A stretch of 64,000 nt of DNA from contig JAQGDQ010000019.1 in assembly GCA_030141605.1 (NCBI GenBank), forward strand, positions 62,001 through 126,000, in the 5' to 3' direction. Shown piece by piece: positions 14,035 through 26,841 of the stretch (the stretch's first letter is position 1; each line of letters starts with the position of its first letter). The position numbers and the translations under genes are program-made. Source of the stretch: Tubiluchus corallicola. Its lineage: Eukaryota > Priapulida > Priapulimorpha > Priapulimorphida > Tubiluchidae. The notes under the pieces were generated by a model that was not told the DNA's origin, did not search any database, and was given only the letters and a program-made list of their open reading frames with translations.

Positions 14035-15500
14035 TTTGACCTCCGACCGATCGATAGCAGCTGACACAATATATTTGATTGTCTAAATGCCAATATTACT
14101 TCCATAACAAGACATGTAAACTTATAACTTTCTTCACGTGATACAAGTGAACGGAGAAAACCCATTTAAACTCACTAATCGGAAAATTTATGTCCGGAAT
14201 CCAATGATTCTTGCGTTTACGTGACGCCTTTGCACAACCAAGTATTTGAACAGAAGTTATTTTTTCAATTTTTCTCGAACTCTACCTCATTTCCTAAACA
14301 GAACGCTGTCTAGGAATCAATTTGGTGTTTTCTCGGTGATTAATGCTACACATCCCGCGACTTAAATTGCAATTTTAAGACGTAACACAGGTAATAAGGC
14401 GCAAACACAAAGTAAGTTGGACCATGAAGAATAATTTTGTTTGTCAGGAACGGGTGCATTGCAAGATATTTCTGTAATAGTTAGTTTCAATCTGATTGTC
14501 TCTTAAAAGTGGCTACTAGAATAGGAATGAGCTTGTTGATGGAAAGCAATAAATATCTAAATCAGACTGGTAAAATGCATTTCATGGATGATTAATGGCA
14601 AATCGTTCGCAGAACAGAAAGTTGTGTCTGTAACGGTCTAAACATTCACGAAAACCCGCAAACGACAAAAGGTCAAATTCTATTGCCCCAAAAGTTAGAA
14701 TTTAGACATTTTTGCCGACGAGAGTTTGAAACTCGGATTTCTATAGATGCGATACGTTTTGGCATTTCGTATTCCGAAAGAGTTTTCAAATTGTTTGTGG
14801 GTGCTTTGGTGGCCATGCCTTGGTGGGCGTAACTAGGTCTGTGACATGCAGACACACAGTTCTCAAATTTTTGGAAATTTGCGAATGCTGGATAGCTCGC
14901 ATGAAATGGTTTAACGATTCCATGAATTACCATGGAATTTCAACAAACGATACAGCACAGCTTAATATTTAAAATTAATGATGTAAAATTATAATGAAAC
15001 GTGAGGGCGCCGGAGATGATTCAGGGACAAAAAATCTAAAGTCGAATTTTCCCATGCATGGAATCTCCGTTGAAGTAAAAAGCACTAGTCTTGTTGAATT
15101 CTATGAATGAACACGAGACAAGTTTTCACGAGCGAAGCACATTCACAATTTTCGTTCTTGCAGCTCCTTTTGTCGGCTTTGTCATTTTGCTTATGAGGCT
15201 GCAATAACTCTTAAACAATACACGCGCATTGGCTTCAGTGACTTCTAGCAAATACGTCTAAGGAAACCACGTGGCACAGATTATGCATTTAGTTTTTTTA
15301 GTAATCAGGACTGTACATTTCATTTTTAGCAATTAAGACTACACATCTAGTTTTTTAGAGCAAAATTGGATAATTTCAGAAATACAACAGCATAACGTCT
15401 CAACATATCAGTTCTATCAGTTCTTGCGTATCTGGAAACTTCTTCGTATTAAACAAAAGACGCCTGCAGCTATTTATAATTTCCATTACGAAAACATTGA

Positions 15501-15893
15501 AATGCGCTCTCGTAATCAATGTAGGGGCGGAGACTACATAAGCCTGCATTAAGATGACAAGGTCTTAATTCATCAGACGTCTGTTGTGACAATGATATAG
15601 AGGAAACTATACATATGATTCTTACGAGCATTATGAGTACAGACTGAGTTTAAGCGTCGTGGATATTCTGACATAGAAAATTAAGAAAATGATATGCACA
15701 GATATATGAGGCATTGGTATGCGCATTATAATGCGCTCTCTTGATTAATGTAGGGTGGAGACAACACAAGTCTGCATTAAGATGACAAGGTCTTGATTTA
15801 TCAGACATCTCTTGTGCTAACGACACAGAAATAATATACATAAGTATTTTACAAACATTATGAGTACAGAAAATTAAAAGAGTGATATGCACA
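15501..15893. repeat. Diverged tandem duplication, 229-bp offset
   Basis: Copy 1 (15501-15700) and copy 2 (15730-15893) begin with aatgcgctctc and share blocks such as ctgcattaagatgacaagg and the end block gatatgcacaga. Copy 2 is shorter by a deletion before the shared block gaaaattaa. No coding potential is seen. Confidence 0.8.
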
Positions 15894-16360
15894 GAATCAA
15901 TGAATGATATATTAGTAAATATTTGAGTAAACAAGTATGAAATAATCATATCAATTTTATCATAACAACGATTTCATAAAGCCCTCTCTGAAGATCGCTG
16001 AACAATAAGTGCGTTTATTTTGTCTTACGTGAATAGCTTCTGGTCAATTTCTGTACAAATTTTTATGATTAGTTATACCATCTATACTCATGGCTTAGTT
16101 TTGACAGCAATAGATCGGTCATCATTCTCCCATGACAACTGAAACCATCCAAGCTACTAAATGCCCACACGAAAATCGATTTTATTCAGTTGAAGCCTTC
16201 GCAAGATTCGTGTCATTTTCTTCGGATTGGGTAAGAAAATTCACCACCGTTCGATTATATACGAGTTTCAGTTTAGACTGGATATTGATTAGCATGAAAA
16301 ATTGGATAAATGTAGATGGCTTTTGAAATTTCAAGAAGTGCGGTACTTATAAGTATATTA

Positions 16361-16406
16361 ATAGTATGCACTGCCTAGTACGGATTATCTAGGCAGTGCA
16401 TACTAT
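16361..16406. repeat. Perfect 18-bp inverted repeat, 10-nt loop
   Basis: Arms 16361-16378 (atagtatgcactgcctag) and 16389-16406 are exact reverse complements. Pairing continues three bases outward after one mismatch. A small mobile-element relic is the simplest view; a folded small RNA precursor is possible but the stem is short and lacks bulges. Confidence 0.85.
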
Positions 16407-18000
16407 GAATGAAAAGAACTAATCATTCTTTTCTTATACACTGAATATAATTACACTGGACCAATCTCTCTGGCAGAGTGTATTTTCCCAACTGTCTCAA
16501 AACGCTGTGCAATAACATCAAATTTCCAGGATCAGTGGCTCATGTAGGTTGGGTCTCAAAGCGTACCAACTGTTTCAAAACGTAAAAGAAAACCAAATGT
16601 CCAAGATTACTGAGCGTACGCGTCGGGTCACTTACATATTATGTCGGTCATTAACTTCGCATAATGATTGTCTTAATGTGGCTGGTGAGTGTGCGCATTG
16701 TATGCCTAATAATGATTCATGCAATTTGTACCCACACGTTCACACCATTAACACATACATGTTCCCGGAAATGACGCATGTCAGTCTAATGAGTCTAAGA
16801 AAGCCTAACAATGAATGTTTGCAGTTGCGAAATCCTGAAATTGGATATCAGGTAGATGCTGTCAAACGTTTCTCCTTCTCCTTCCCTCGGACAAATGTTT
16901 GTGAATACGTTCTCAGTTTACCATATATTGAAAAGGCTAGCCATTTACGGCTTCATATGGAATCGTAATAAGGTTTTCCACCTTTTCGTTATCACACGAC
17001 AGACGGAAAAAATGCCTAACAAACAGTCATATACTTCGAATGAACGACAGATATTGATAAGGCTGCAAATATGATTCAACTAAATAAAATTTGCACAATG
17101 TCTTACCAAGCATGTTGGGTCTAGTTTACAAAGGCGGGAAAATATGAATTTGACCAGACTATGATGTCGAGTAATGCGCAAGTACGCCATACCTCGAGGA
17201 AAACTGTTTTCTTATTGCTTACTCTGGTTGCTTGGATCTACCGCAGCGATCACTAATGAACATACAACTTTTCCTGAATAAGTCTGTAGATAGTATTACT
17301 TTGTGTTCTGCCTAATTACCCATTAAATGGACTGTCTATTCTATTTCTAACAGCCTTCTTATAAAATCACTATAATATAATAAGTTCCCAACCTGTATTA
17401 GACTGAGTCTAGTAAACTACCCAGCGCTATGTTATATCGCGGAGGCTCCTTAGTGAGGGTATCCAGAGGCTCACATAACTAGGTATGGTCTATTGTTATA
17501 TTATGTACTTGTAAACGTTTAATTTATAACGTAGTTTCTAGTAGATATACGTTTGTCATAGCATTTACTAATTTTACGTTACTAAAACGTAGCTAGGCCG
17601 CTTATTGTCAGTATATAGTAGACCGAGACTATTGTTATACTAATATAACTAAACTACTTAATCATCTCATTGTAAATTTCATTATGTGATTTTGCTTAAT
17701 AATTGTGCGCATATTTTAATCACCTATTCTTGATTTTTTGCTCAGCTAAACAATACAATCAAGTAAAAAGATGCAATACTATCAATTTCACGTTTATTTG
17801 GGCCTAGAACGAGGAGTAGGTTTTTGAATTTTAGAACCACTCTAGTCCCGATTTTTCGATAAAACAAATTTCAAAAATAAACAAACAAACCGCCGTTCCC
17901 GACATCTGACTTGATTATTACAGAAGCATAAATTTGAGATTCGAGATTAATCTGTTATAAGCTGCTTTCTGATGAAGATATCTGGTAATAATGACTGTCA

Positions 18001-18115
18001 CGAAGAGGAAGAAATGACGAAGATGATGTAACGAATGTGATGAACATGAGAACAATAACAATGATAGTAATGATGACGACGACAACGACGACGATGTTGA
18101 TGATGATCATGACTG
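18001..18115. repeat. GAT/GAC-rich trinucleotide tract
   Basis: Interrupted gatgatgac and gacgacgac units, similar to the tract at 997-1071. It produces repeat-driven open frames on both strands. Confidence 0.75.
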
Positions 18116-18340
18116 GTAAAAGAAAACTAGAACTAAACATAGATCGTAATTGCTACGTGATACATTTCGTCTATCAATACAAGCGGTTCTTTCGCGGCCC
18201 TTTCTTAACAACTATTGTATGCAATGTGTTTGCTCGTACGCCAAATTGACAAGATAAAATAAAGAATATGTTATACAGTGTTGTGTTATGTTATCCCACG
18301 TCATGTTACATTGTCATGTGGTGTCATGTGTGTAATGAAA

Positions 18341-18364
18341 TGATCTATGTAGTTACATAGATCA
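18341..18364. repeat. Short palindrome, 11-bp arms
   Basis: tgatctatgta and its exact reverse complement tacatagatca are separated by gt. It lies just after a region of repeated tcatgt(g/t) words (18270-18335). Confidence 0.75.
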
Positions 18365-20371
18365 GCGAATACTTAATGTCGATTCCTTTTCGGAATTGAA
18401 CTAGGATTCGTGTTTCACACTTCTAAAATACAATTGCTGACAAGGTGCAAAGTTTACTATCAAAATTTTCGCAATAAAGAATAGCATGTTGTGTAGTTAC
18501 AAAGTGAAAACAAAACAGCACGTTGCATCATCTCTATTATTATCGTTGTCGTCATTGCTGTCGTCCTCGTTGTCTTCGTCATCATGAATCATAGTTCTGA
18601 GAAAATTTCTTACCCACTATTAGTGACGAAACGATCCAGCATTTCTGCCACTTTGAAGAACGACAGCAGAAATCACAGCAAATTCTTGAGAAGTAACATT
18701 CCAAAATTGTTTCTTGTTAATAAATGTTATTAAAAAGCCGAACCAATAAAAAGGTTATAAATTTGGTTTTAAATATTATCGTATTCTTGCTGTAATAAGT
18801 TGCACTCAAAAGCACAACACACACACACACACGCTCACAGAGTCCAACTTAATGCTTTAAGCGCTTGATTTTCCCAGTTTTTTATGAACAGCATTTTATA
18901 CAGTCTTACGCTTTTATTTGTTTGAGTTCTAAGAAATTAAGAAAATTTTGAAATTTAGACTCGTTAATCAACAAAACGTGTTGGTTAGATAAAAACATAA
19001 CTACAGCTTGCGTATGTACAATGTTATTTCTCCAAGCAGTTTATCTTACAATCAGCAATAAAATGTTTCCCAGTTGCGGTTCCACGGCGAAATATATAGA
19101 GGGTGCAAAACCAGAAAACTTGAAAATACTAAGTAAAGACGCGAGACAATTACTATTAAGATAGGTCAAAAGAGAAAATCCACTATCAAAACCTGTTCAG
19201 TCAACTTGCAAAAAACGATGGATGAATTGCCTCAGTGGAGAAACCCAGGTTTTAGAAACGAATTATCTCAAGAAGGACCCTTCACGCCTTTCAACAGCCA
19301 ATAAACTTCATAAAACTATGCCGAGGAATTTGCCTTCACACGTGTGTATAATTGCGACAAGCTGCTAATGTGATCTAAACCTGAGATTTTCTTAGATGAG
19401 CTAGATTTGTGGTCTCGTTCTAGGAATCATGGATCGTAATTAGGTGCTATTATTAAGCTTTGAGGTGTTTATTAAGTACTAACGCAACGCAATACTACAT
19501 TTTGCAGATGATACCCATGTATGGTATGACGCACACAGAATTCTGGGAACTATTACATTTATGCAGTATTTGAAACACGGTTTGCCACCCACTCATCTTA
19601 AGTAAGCCAAAGTTGGATTAAGTTTTTGTAAAACGCGATTAATTTTGTTTATTGATCGTAGAAAAAAATTGGCAGAACTGTAGATGGGGATAGCGTACGA
19701 ATATTAAAATTCTCCGAAGGAGGCAGTCCTATGGTATGTGGGGTATGCAGGTAGCACATGAATAGAAAATTATCCGTTGGACATACAGTGGTGTGGTATG
19801 TGGAGTGTACGTATTTATTTTAGATTATATTTTTATTATTTAACTTGAAGCCTGTGCCGCTTAGTTGTTACTCAGCCCTAATACGCCAAAAATAAAAAAC
19901 AGGGACTAGAAAGCAGGAAGCTCCTAGCTTAGGTCCATTCACAGTTTTATGGAAACTTCCTTGCATTACTAAAAAGCGCATTAGGAAAGCAAGTAAGCTT
20001 GGGAATATCGTTCGCAATTTATGAATTTCAATTCAATTCAATTCAAATTTTTATTCTGGTAACTAGGACCATACGTAGTGGCTTCCTCTACTTTATTGTC
20101 GCATAAATGAATACAGTTTGGGTGATATTCTACAATATACGTTGACGTTGAATAGGTATATTAATTTCACTGTTGTGATAAAGTAACAGGCCATTATGAA
20201 TTTATGCTTCTATGTCACAGTCAGAAGTTAGCAGTATTATTTGCGTCAATTGCTTATCCTACGCACTATTTGTTTTTTCCAATTCCTGAATGAAGGTGAT
20301 CAGTATTATAGATGTTGCCAATTTAAAGAAAAAACACAAAACTAATTCACAAAAACAGAACGGACGTAATA

Positions 20372-21210
20372 TAGGTTTTACATGTCAAACGTAGACTTGC
20401 GTTAACTCAAAAGTAGATTTAGGTAATTCAAATGTGTCTTAGTAACTGAAATGTAGACTTTGGTAGTTCAAATGTATTAACAATGGTTTTCAAGAAATCT
20501 TAAGCGTTTTTGGTTAAGTCAAATGTAGACACATGTCACGTCAAATGTGACATTGGTATCTCAAATGTGGATAAATAGTAAATTTTAAGGATGTTAAATT
20601 TAATCTTCTTTAATTTCAATTTATAATTGCTCTTAAGTTAAAATAACGACGTTATAGGTTCACTAATATTCTGCAGACTTTACATACCATTGGAACTGTT
20701 AGAGAAAATAATACATTCTTAAAATAAACAATGTTTCTTGAGAGAAACTAATTCATTAATGCAGTGCTAATGCATCACTTAAAAAACTAATTAGTGATTC
20801 ACTGTTCATTGGGAAGTGTAAAACGTTGACAAATAAAATGTAGAATTGGTGTATATATTAATAATTGTATAATTGTTAACTTATTTATGTACAACACTTT
20901 TAAGTGTTCTTATCAAATAAACATTTTCTTTATATTTGAAAAATGTATTAACGTCCATACAAATAGTTTCAAAAAATTGATGCTGCCGATAGCACCATGA
21001 CCATAAAATATAATTTTAATTTGGTTTTATCTTTTTGTAATTTGCTACTAAATGAGTTAATTACCGATTTAGTCAAAGTACCGCATCTTCATTTGACCTA
21101 CCTAAGTCACATTTGAGTTACCAAAACACATTCGAATTTCTATGTCTACATTTGACTTACCTAAGTCACATTTGAACTTTCCTGTGTCTACATTTGACGT
21201 GTAAAACCTA
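20372..21210. mobile_element. 839-bp foldback/MITE-like element with iterated arms
   Basis: The ends are inverted repeats: taggttttacatgtcaaa at 20372 and the complement of taggttttacacgtcaaa ending at 21210. Each is flanked by TA, consistent with a TA target duplication as in Tc1/mariner-type elements. Both arms (20372-20580 and about 21075-21210) are built from diverged 20-21-base units of the form ggtaa(g/c)tcaaatgtagac. The middle (20580-21070) is AT-rich and has no open frame of note, so it is non-autonomous. It sits in the 21-kb PDE4 intron and would fold into a long hairpin in the pre-mRNA. Confidence 0.8.
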
Positions 21211-22495
21211 TACATAGATATACATAGTAGAACCTGTAAATGTGGAAGTCAGTTAATGTAACTCTAAATAGTAAATGTACGTATATCCAGGATTATACGT
21301 AAATTAGCAAAAAAACATAGTACGTTGAATTTTCTACCTTGGACTTTTGTATTGCAAACAAGAAAAGTAGCCGATAGATGGCGACAGTTTATAATGCCGC
21401 GTCTTGCTAGAGTCGCTAACTTAAATGAATTTGACGAGTACCGCCTTCGCCGCAACAAAAAAAGTCCATAACTTAAAAATAAAGGGAATTTTGGGCAGCT
21501 CACTAAGTGAGTAATTGTTGCAGATTTCACCAAGAACATCTTAGTTAAACTTGGAAGCGTACATTATTATGTTCGAAATGTTATGACCATCGTGAAGCCA
21601 AGTTTCTTTTGCGGCTCACTAGACGGCACCACAAAGCCGAAGAATTAGAATTAAGCGCCTTCATCAGAAACCTAGCCAGAAGCCTATGGTCTGAAGTTTA
21701 CGACCGGCAAACTTTTTAACAAAGACTCATGTAGTTTAATTCCTCTGAAGTCTGTGAACCTTTGTATTAAACTCTTGAATGAACAGCAAATGAACTGTGA
21801 CTGATAAATGAATGAATGGCGAGCTACATTAAAAAATTAGACGAGCGAATAGCTAAAAGGGTGAACAGATGAAAGAACAGAGAAATGATCATTGAATGAC
21901 ACAGTCATACAGGGTCTTGAAGATGTTTACCATTTTAGTTTTTCAAAATGAAAAAATCACAAAAAACCAGCGTACAGATGAAGTCCTGTAAATGAACCCT
22001 GGTAAACTAAATAGTGCCTTCGTTTCTTGAGCTCGGAGCGCGACACTTGCTTATACTGCATGGTAACCGAAAAGGAAATGTACAAGACACTAGAGTAAAT
22101 GCTTTTGCTTCATACAGATTCACATCTTTTTGATAAGTCTATCGCTTTGTAAGTTGACTTGAGTCTTAGATCTTAGTCTCAACCAGGGCATTGTCAACTA
22201 GATCTTTGACGATCAAACTACGTGAAGTCAAAGTCAGTCACGCAATTACGGCAAGCTTTCTGTAAGTCATTCGCTTAATGTTTAATCAGTTTAACTTACA
22301 GCAAAAAGCGAGGTCAACGTGTGAATTTATCGAAGAGAGTTAAGAGACCTTGGCAAAAAGTATTAATGGTTAATGCGGATGCTGTCGTGTGACCCTTGTT
22401 AATACTGCACATATTTGTGTTTTTGGCAATGTATTATGACTGTTAGTTTTGTATATCACACCTCGTTATAAGTGAATAAAACAAATAAAACTTAC

Positions 22496-22684
22496 GCTTC
22501 ACTGGCCACGGATGAATTGCGTGAAGCTGATTTATTTGGGGAAGCCATATCGAATTCGCTCTCCGACCGATAGAGGAACGACTCCCTCCGAGACGGCGGG
22601 AAGTTCGCCAACACCAGACCGGACCCTGGACTGATTCCATCCAGTGGGCTACGTCCAGGAGAGGCGCCATTTTCTACGTCAAAA
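22496..22684 (-). CDS. PDE4: PDE4/dunce-type phosphodiesterase, exon with the UCR1 PKA site
   Basis: A 189-nt internal exon, acceptor ...ttttttgtttcag and donor gtaag, entering and leaving after the second codon base. It encodes residues 68-129 of the assembled chain. In order it has [41 protein letters not shown] and SRNSSVASE, all closely matching the conserved segment at the start of UCR1 in animal PDE4. RRES (residues 99-102) corresponds to the PKA site (Ser54 in PDE4D3) whose phosphorylation activates long isoforms. The stretch between SGLVLANF and RRES is about two residues shorter than in vertebrates. It is common to all long isoforms, so any alternative first exon must splice here. 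The correct frame has no ATG near its start and is easily missed by ORF scans, because the longest open frame here is a different, meaningless one. Identification is very secure. Confidence 0.95.
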
Positions 22685-23757
22685 CTGAAACAAAAAAGTT
22701 TGTATTAAATTTCTTGCAATATGCATAACATACCAAATCTAGCAACAAGTGAAATAAAGAGTGCGTATAATTTGTACATTAATACATAGAAGTATCTGGT
22801 AAATAGAAGAACCTCGCGTATATTACAGCCAAGTAATTAGACCCTATAGAGCACGTATTAGAAAGTTATTTAATTTTAAATACGAGCAGTATTTAAATTA
22901 CAGCAGCCACAACTTTCTGCGTGCATTTTCGATGCCTTTTAGAGAGAACCTTACATTACCTTAACATCGTTTTACAAAGTAAAGTTAAAGAAGGTTTTTA
23001 CGAAACGAAACGGTGCTCACAATAGTTGATTCGCGCGATTTCAATTGACTATTCCACAGTTTAACAATAATGTGATAACAGTTTTTGTACTTCGAGCTAT
23101 CCAGTCCAAACGAAATTAAACTTAAATGACATCAACACCACATACAAATAACAAAAAAAGACAAACAATTGCAGATCATACAATCTACAATGGTACACGC
23201 ATACAAAATTACCACTAAAGGAAAAGGGTCATCAAGTGAGTCACTGGGATAGATTCAGATTTCAGTCCCTACTCACTATCTTCAAACTCTCCCGGCGGGG
23301 ACCCAGTCACATTGACTGCTCAACTTTAGATGTTAAAGCGGTAACTACAGACGTAACACGTGACACAAAACACACACACAGAACATCAACGAAAACCAAC
23401 TACAACAATGACAAAAAGAGGAGAGGCTCCTACAACATGACCACAAAGCGACAGAAGGCTAGACAAATTTTCCATCACCAAAATCATATCAAGGTCAAAG
23501 CCACTTGCATAACTGAATACCAACCAAACTTAAATAAAAGAAAACGGCGACTTTAAAAAACACTTTCACAAGATTAAAGAAGACTCGTCTTAGAGACGGT
23601 TCGTTTGATTCCATATCCTCTCAAATGCTTTGATTTCAAAAATAAAGGCTCAAGTAACTGAGTCGACAATCAAGACGTATTAGCAATGCTTGATGTATCG
23701 CTATGGCGATAATCGCGGAAATTATGAAAGTTATATGTAAGCGATACAAAAGGCGCG

Positions 23758-24038
23758 TTAACAAAATGAATATAAAAAGAAATAATTAATTGCTTAAATT
23801 GGACTTAATACTCTTAGGCATTTAAATGAAAATCTAATGAAAACGTTGGGAACCTAATGAAAATATAGAGTATCTTTCATACATCATTGATTACCTTAAC
23901 AAAATGAATATATGAAAAGAAATAATTAATTCCTTAAATTAAGCTTCTTGTACACAATGGAAAATCAAGTGTCAACGTTGGAAACCTAATGAAAATGTAG
24001 TGCCTTTTATACATTATTGATTATCCATTGATTACCTT
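23758..24038. repeat. Diverged tandem duplication, 138-bp offset
   Basis: Copy 1 starts at 23758 and copy 2 at 23896, both with ttaacaaaatgaatat. They share aaataattaatt, the block cctaatgaaaat and the end cattgattacctt. The end of copy 2 (24031-24038) includes the donor site of the candidate first exon, and copy 1 carries a matching donor-like sequence at 23886-23895. Confidence 0.8.
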
Positions 24039-24196
24039 TCTCCTAGCCTTGGTAGTGAAGGCAATCGACTCATACTACGAATTTTTATCACTTTTCGTCG
24101 TTGCCATATTGGTTTCGAGCAGCACGGCAATATCTCTGGCGACGGAAAGACATTTCCGGGAGACGAAGCTGACGCGGGCGACAGCGGCGAATCCAT
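24036..24196 (-). CDS. Candidate alternative first exon of the PDE4 gene
   Basis: A GC-rich island in AT-rich intron, open on the minus strand from ATG at 24196-24194 for 53 codons plus AG, ending at donor AAAG|gtaatc. The phase is 2, exactly what the exon at 22684 needs. The join would read GE-S-FDVENG with a 1,351-nt intron. The peptide starts MDSPLSPASASSPG, has four Ser-Pro pairs, then CCSKPIWQRRK and a basic tail RSMSRLPSLPR. Ser-Pro-rich N termini followed by QRRR occur in some vertebrate PDE4 long forms (PDE4B3 and PDE4D5 types), but the spacing to FDVENG differs here and similarity is only in style. An in-frame TGA lies upstream of the ATG. The opposite strand is also open with a hydrophobic N terminus, so coding direction is not proven. 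A phase match by chance is one in three. Confidence 0.42.
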
Positions 24197-26794
24197 TATT
24201 CGAAGACTATCCTGCCGGTATAGATATTTTGCACTTCATTTTTAAATGAGTATTAACCCAAGAATCAAACTCTGCACAGCATTTTGTTTTTAGTCTATGC
24301 TACTTAAGAATTATTGAATAAAATGTATCCTAGCTTAATCGCCAACACACGCCTTTCTCTAAGGTTACACAAGGACAGAATATTATCACTACAAAAGTAA
24401 AAACCTTTACAAATACGTTTTAATGAGGAGAAAAAAGTGCTATAACATCAATTTTGTTCTTTGTCATGTCTTCCGATGCGTCTAAAAATATATCTTGTGA
24501 TGATACGGTCTATATTCTACTGAAAACTAATACGCTTGTCAGATGCAATGTTTGTGTTAGTATCACTTTTGTATTTAATGATGGTTGATTAAGAAACAGT
24601 AAGCCTTGGATGAAAATTGGCCCCGGGCTTATGCGATGGAGAAAATGGATTAGCTTACTGCAACCAAGTGCAAGAAAACCCTCCCTTTCGAGTAGTGAGT
24701 TGCAATGTAGTATGTTTATTTTGAAGTCTGAACTTAAACATGATAGTACTACGTAACATGACGTTTTGCTCCTTAATTTATTAATTATTGTTCTGACAAA
24801 AAATTATTCTGTCAAGCAAAACTTGGCACTTGACTTCAAGTAGCAATTTTCAGCATTAAACGTATTTCCATCGGTTGCTTTAAGTTGGGTGCTGTTAAAC
24901 GAATGATTGCCACATAAACGCAAAAGAATTACAATTTAAAATAACCGAATCCTTTACTGTCATGATAGAAAGGTATTCAGTTTTATACCGTTCATCACAT
25001 TAAATGTTTTATTGCATTAAAATGATTAAAATAGCTGATAATGGCAGATTATGGTTCAGATGATGCCTATGGCTGAGATAGGATTCTGTAACATTCAGCA
25101 ACAAACTGAAAATTAAATTAATTCGTATTTTACGTTTGAAATGATATCTTTATTTGTTTTATACAATTGTAATTAGTAGTGTTCAGCAGTTTTATTTTGC
25201 CAGACAGTTTACATTTGCTTTACAGCGATTATAATCGCCCTAGTTTTTCCAAACCAAATTAGAAATATTGTGAACTTTTGATTAAAACACACAAGCAATA
25301 GCGGCCTAACATTACAAGAGCTTTTTGTAAAAAATGTGTCAGCATCCAGCAAAAAGCGCTGAAAATTAACTATATATAAAACAAGTTTGAATCTTTACTC
25401 CCGAAAAATAGGAAGAGGGCGATTGTAAAAAATAGACCGTCTGGAGAGTATCTACAGACATTCTTTTAAATTTTCCGAAAAAATTGAAATTCAGACTCTT
25501 CAGTTTTTCAAATAAAGTTGTTCAATATGCTACTTTACAAAATTTAACATTTTCTGCAAGTACAAGCAGGAAATATAAGAATGTTGAAGCAATAGCACGA
25601 TTCCAAAGATCATAATATTATACTAACATGATATCGCGGTTTGAACTTCTTTTGTGGCTTCTAGAATACTGCCTAATTGAAACTCGACGCTCGCCCATTA
25701 CAGCAGGTGAGAGCAGTTCATGTATTAATGCCACAAAGCCGATATGACGAATAGCATGGTAAATGATCTTATCGCCCTTTGGGGTAAATGAGCCTTCGCG
25801 AAGTAAGTGTTTTTACTTCTGGTCAGCAGAGGGAGTCACTGTCACTGAGAGGTAACGAGTCATGATGGCAAAGTTGAAATATTTTTTGAACCTCAACAGT
25901 AAATTTTGACAAAATTTTGCATTATGAAACAATCGCTGCAGTGTTATTTGATAAAAAAAATATGACTCAAAGTGATCAAGGTCACCCACGCCAGAATGCA
26001 AGAGCAAATTACCTATGTGAGCGTTGCAATTAAAACACATTAAAGCAAAATTTAAGTAACACAAAGTAGTCAGCGACCTTACTCGATTACTAACTGAAAA
26101 AAGACACTCAGAACGTTATAACGGATCATCAAAACTCGTAACTCGTTTATTCACTCAAAACCCTTAGGGTACGTACAATTATTTATGAAAACTATAAATG
26201 AAGTATTTCAATAAAAAATAACCCCAAATTAGGTATGTGAGCTAAAGATACAATGTATCTGCGACAAATCAAAATCAGACTGTGATCGCTTTGTTCCGTG
26301 AAACATATCACTGCAGCACGTCAGATGTGTAGCTGCCTAATCCCATGAACCGTGTGATCCCGTGAACCGACAACAGTAGACAAAAAACAGCGAAATGTCA
26401 TCTTGCTAATCATGCACAAAAAGCTCTTTAGGATAGATAATCCTCTGAGAAGAGATTAAACCACCAAACGTGCCTTGGACACAATCAGATTCAGGGTTTC
26501 TTCTTCATGTATAAATAAATTTTGTAATATCTGTTGTTGTTTAGTGTCTTTTGGCTGAAGATCAAGTTGGATGTTCGACTACGAGTGAATGTAAACTTTG
26601 TACCAAGACAAATATCTAAGACTGAATGGGCGTAATCGATGCGATTTAATACGTTAAAATCCATTGCAAAATACAGAAGGTTAAATGAAACTTTTTGTTG
26701 TGCATGGTTTAACTGAAAGGGCTTGTAGGTTCGACATTTTAGTGCCTGTAATTTCAGTGTTTGCAACCCGGGGCCCACTAGTGCCCTCTACACA

Positions 26795-26841
26795 CGAGAG
26801 TACAGGCGCCAATCAATGCCCTTTTGACCCCTGTACTCTCG
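26795..26841. repeat. 12-bp inverted repeat
   Basis: cgagagtacagg (26795-26806) and cctgtactctcg (26830-26841) are exact complements around a 23-nt loop in a locally GC-richer stretch. Function unknown. Confidence 0.75.

Larger units (their letters stand above)
1225..22495 (-). other. 21.3-kb PDE4 intron
   Basis: Lies between the two UCR1 exons. No exon, tRNA or recognisable transposase was found. The stretches 1225-3485, 3661-10464, 12480-13880, 14035-15500, 16407-18000, 18365-20371 and 21211-22495 show nothing beyond AT-rich single-copy-looking sequence, short hairpins and a (CA)n run at 18816-18834. The repeats and mobile element inside it are listed separately. Confidence 0.85.

Noticed and set aside
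16549-16968. 139-codon open frame on the plus strand
   Set aside because: It begins at TTG rather than ATG, has no recognisable domain and no splice or promoter context. I take it as a chance frame.
22443-22670. 75-codon minus-strand frame with ATG over the FDVENG exon
   Set aside because: It is a shifted frame. The true coding frame is the one giving FDVENG...RRESFLYRS between good splice sites.
23236-23556. 106-codon basic, Thr/Lys/Arg-rich plus-strand frame
   Set aside because: It starts at GTG, and its composition follows a local A/C-rich bias. No family is recognised.
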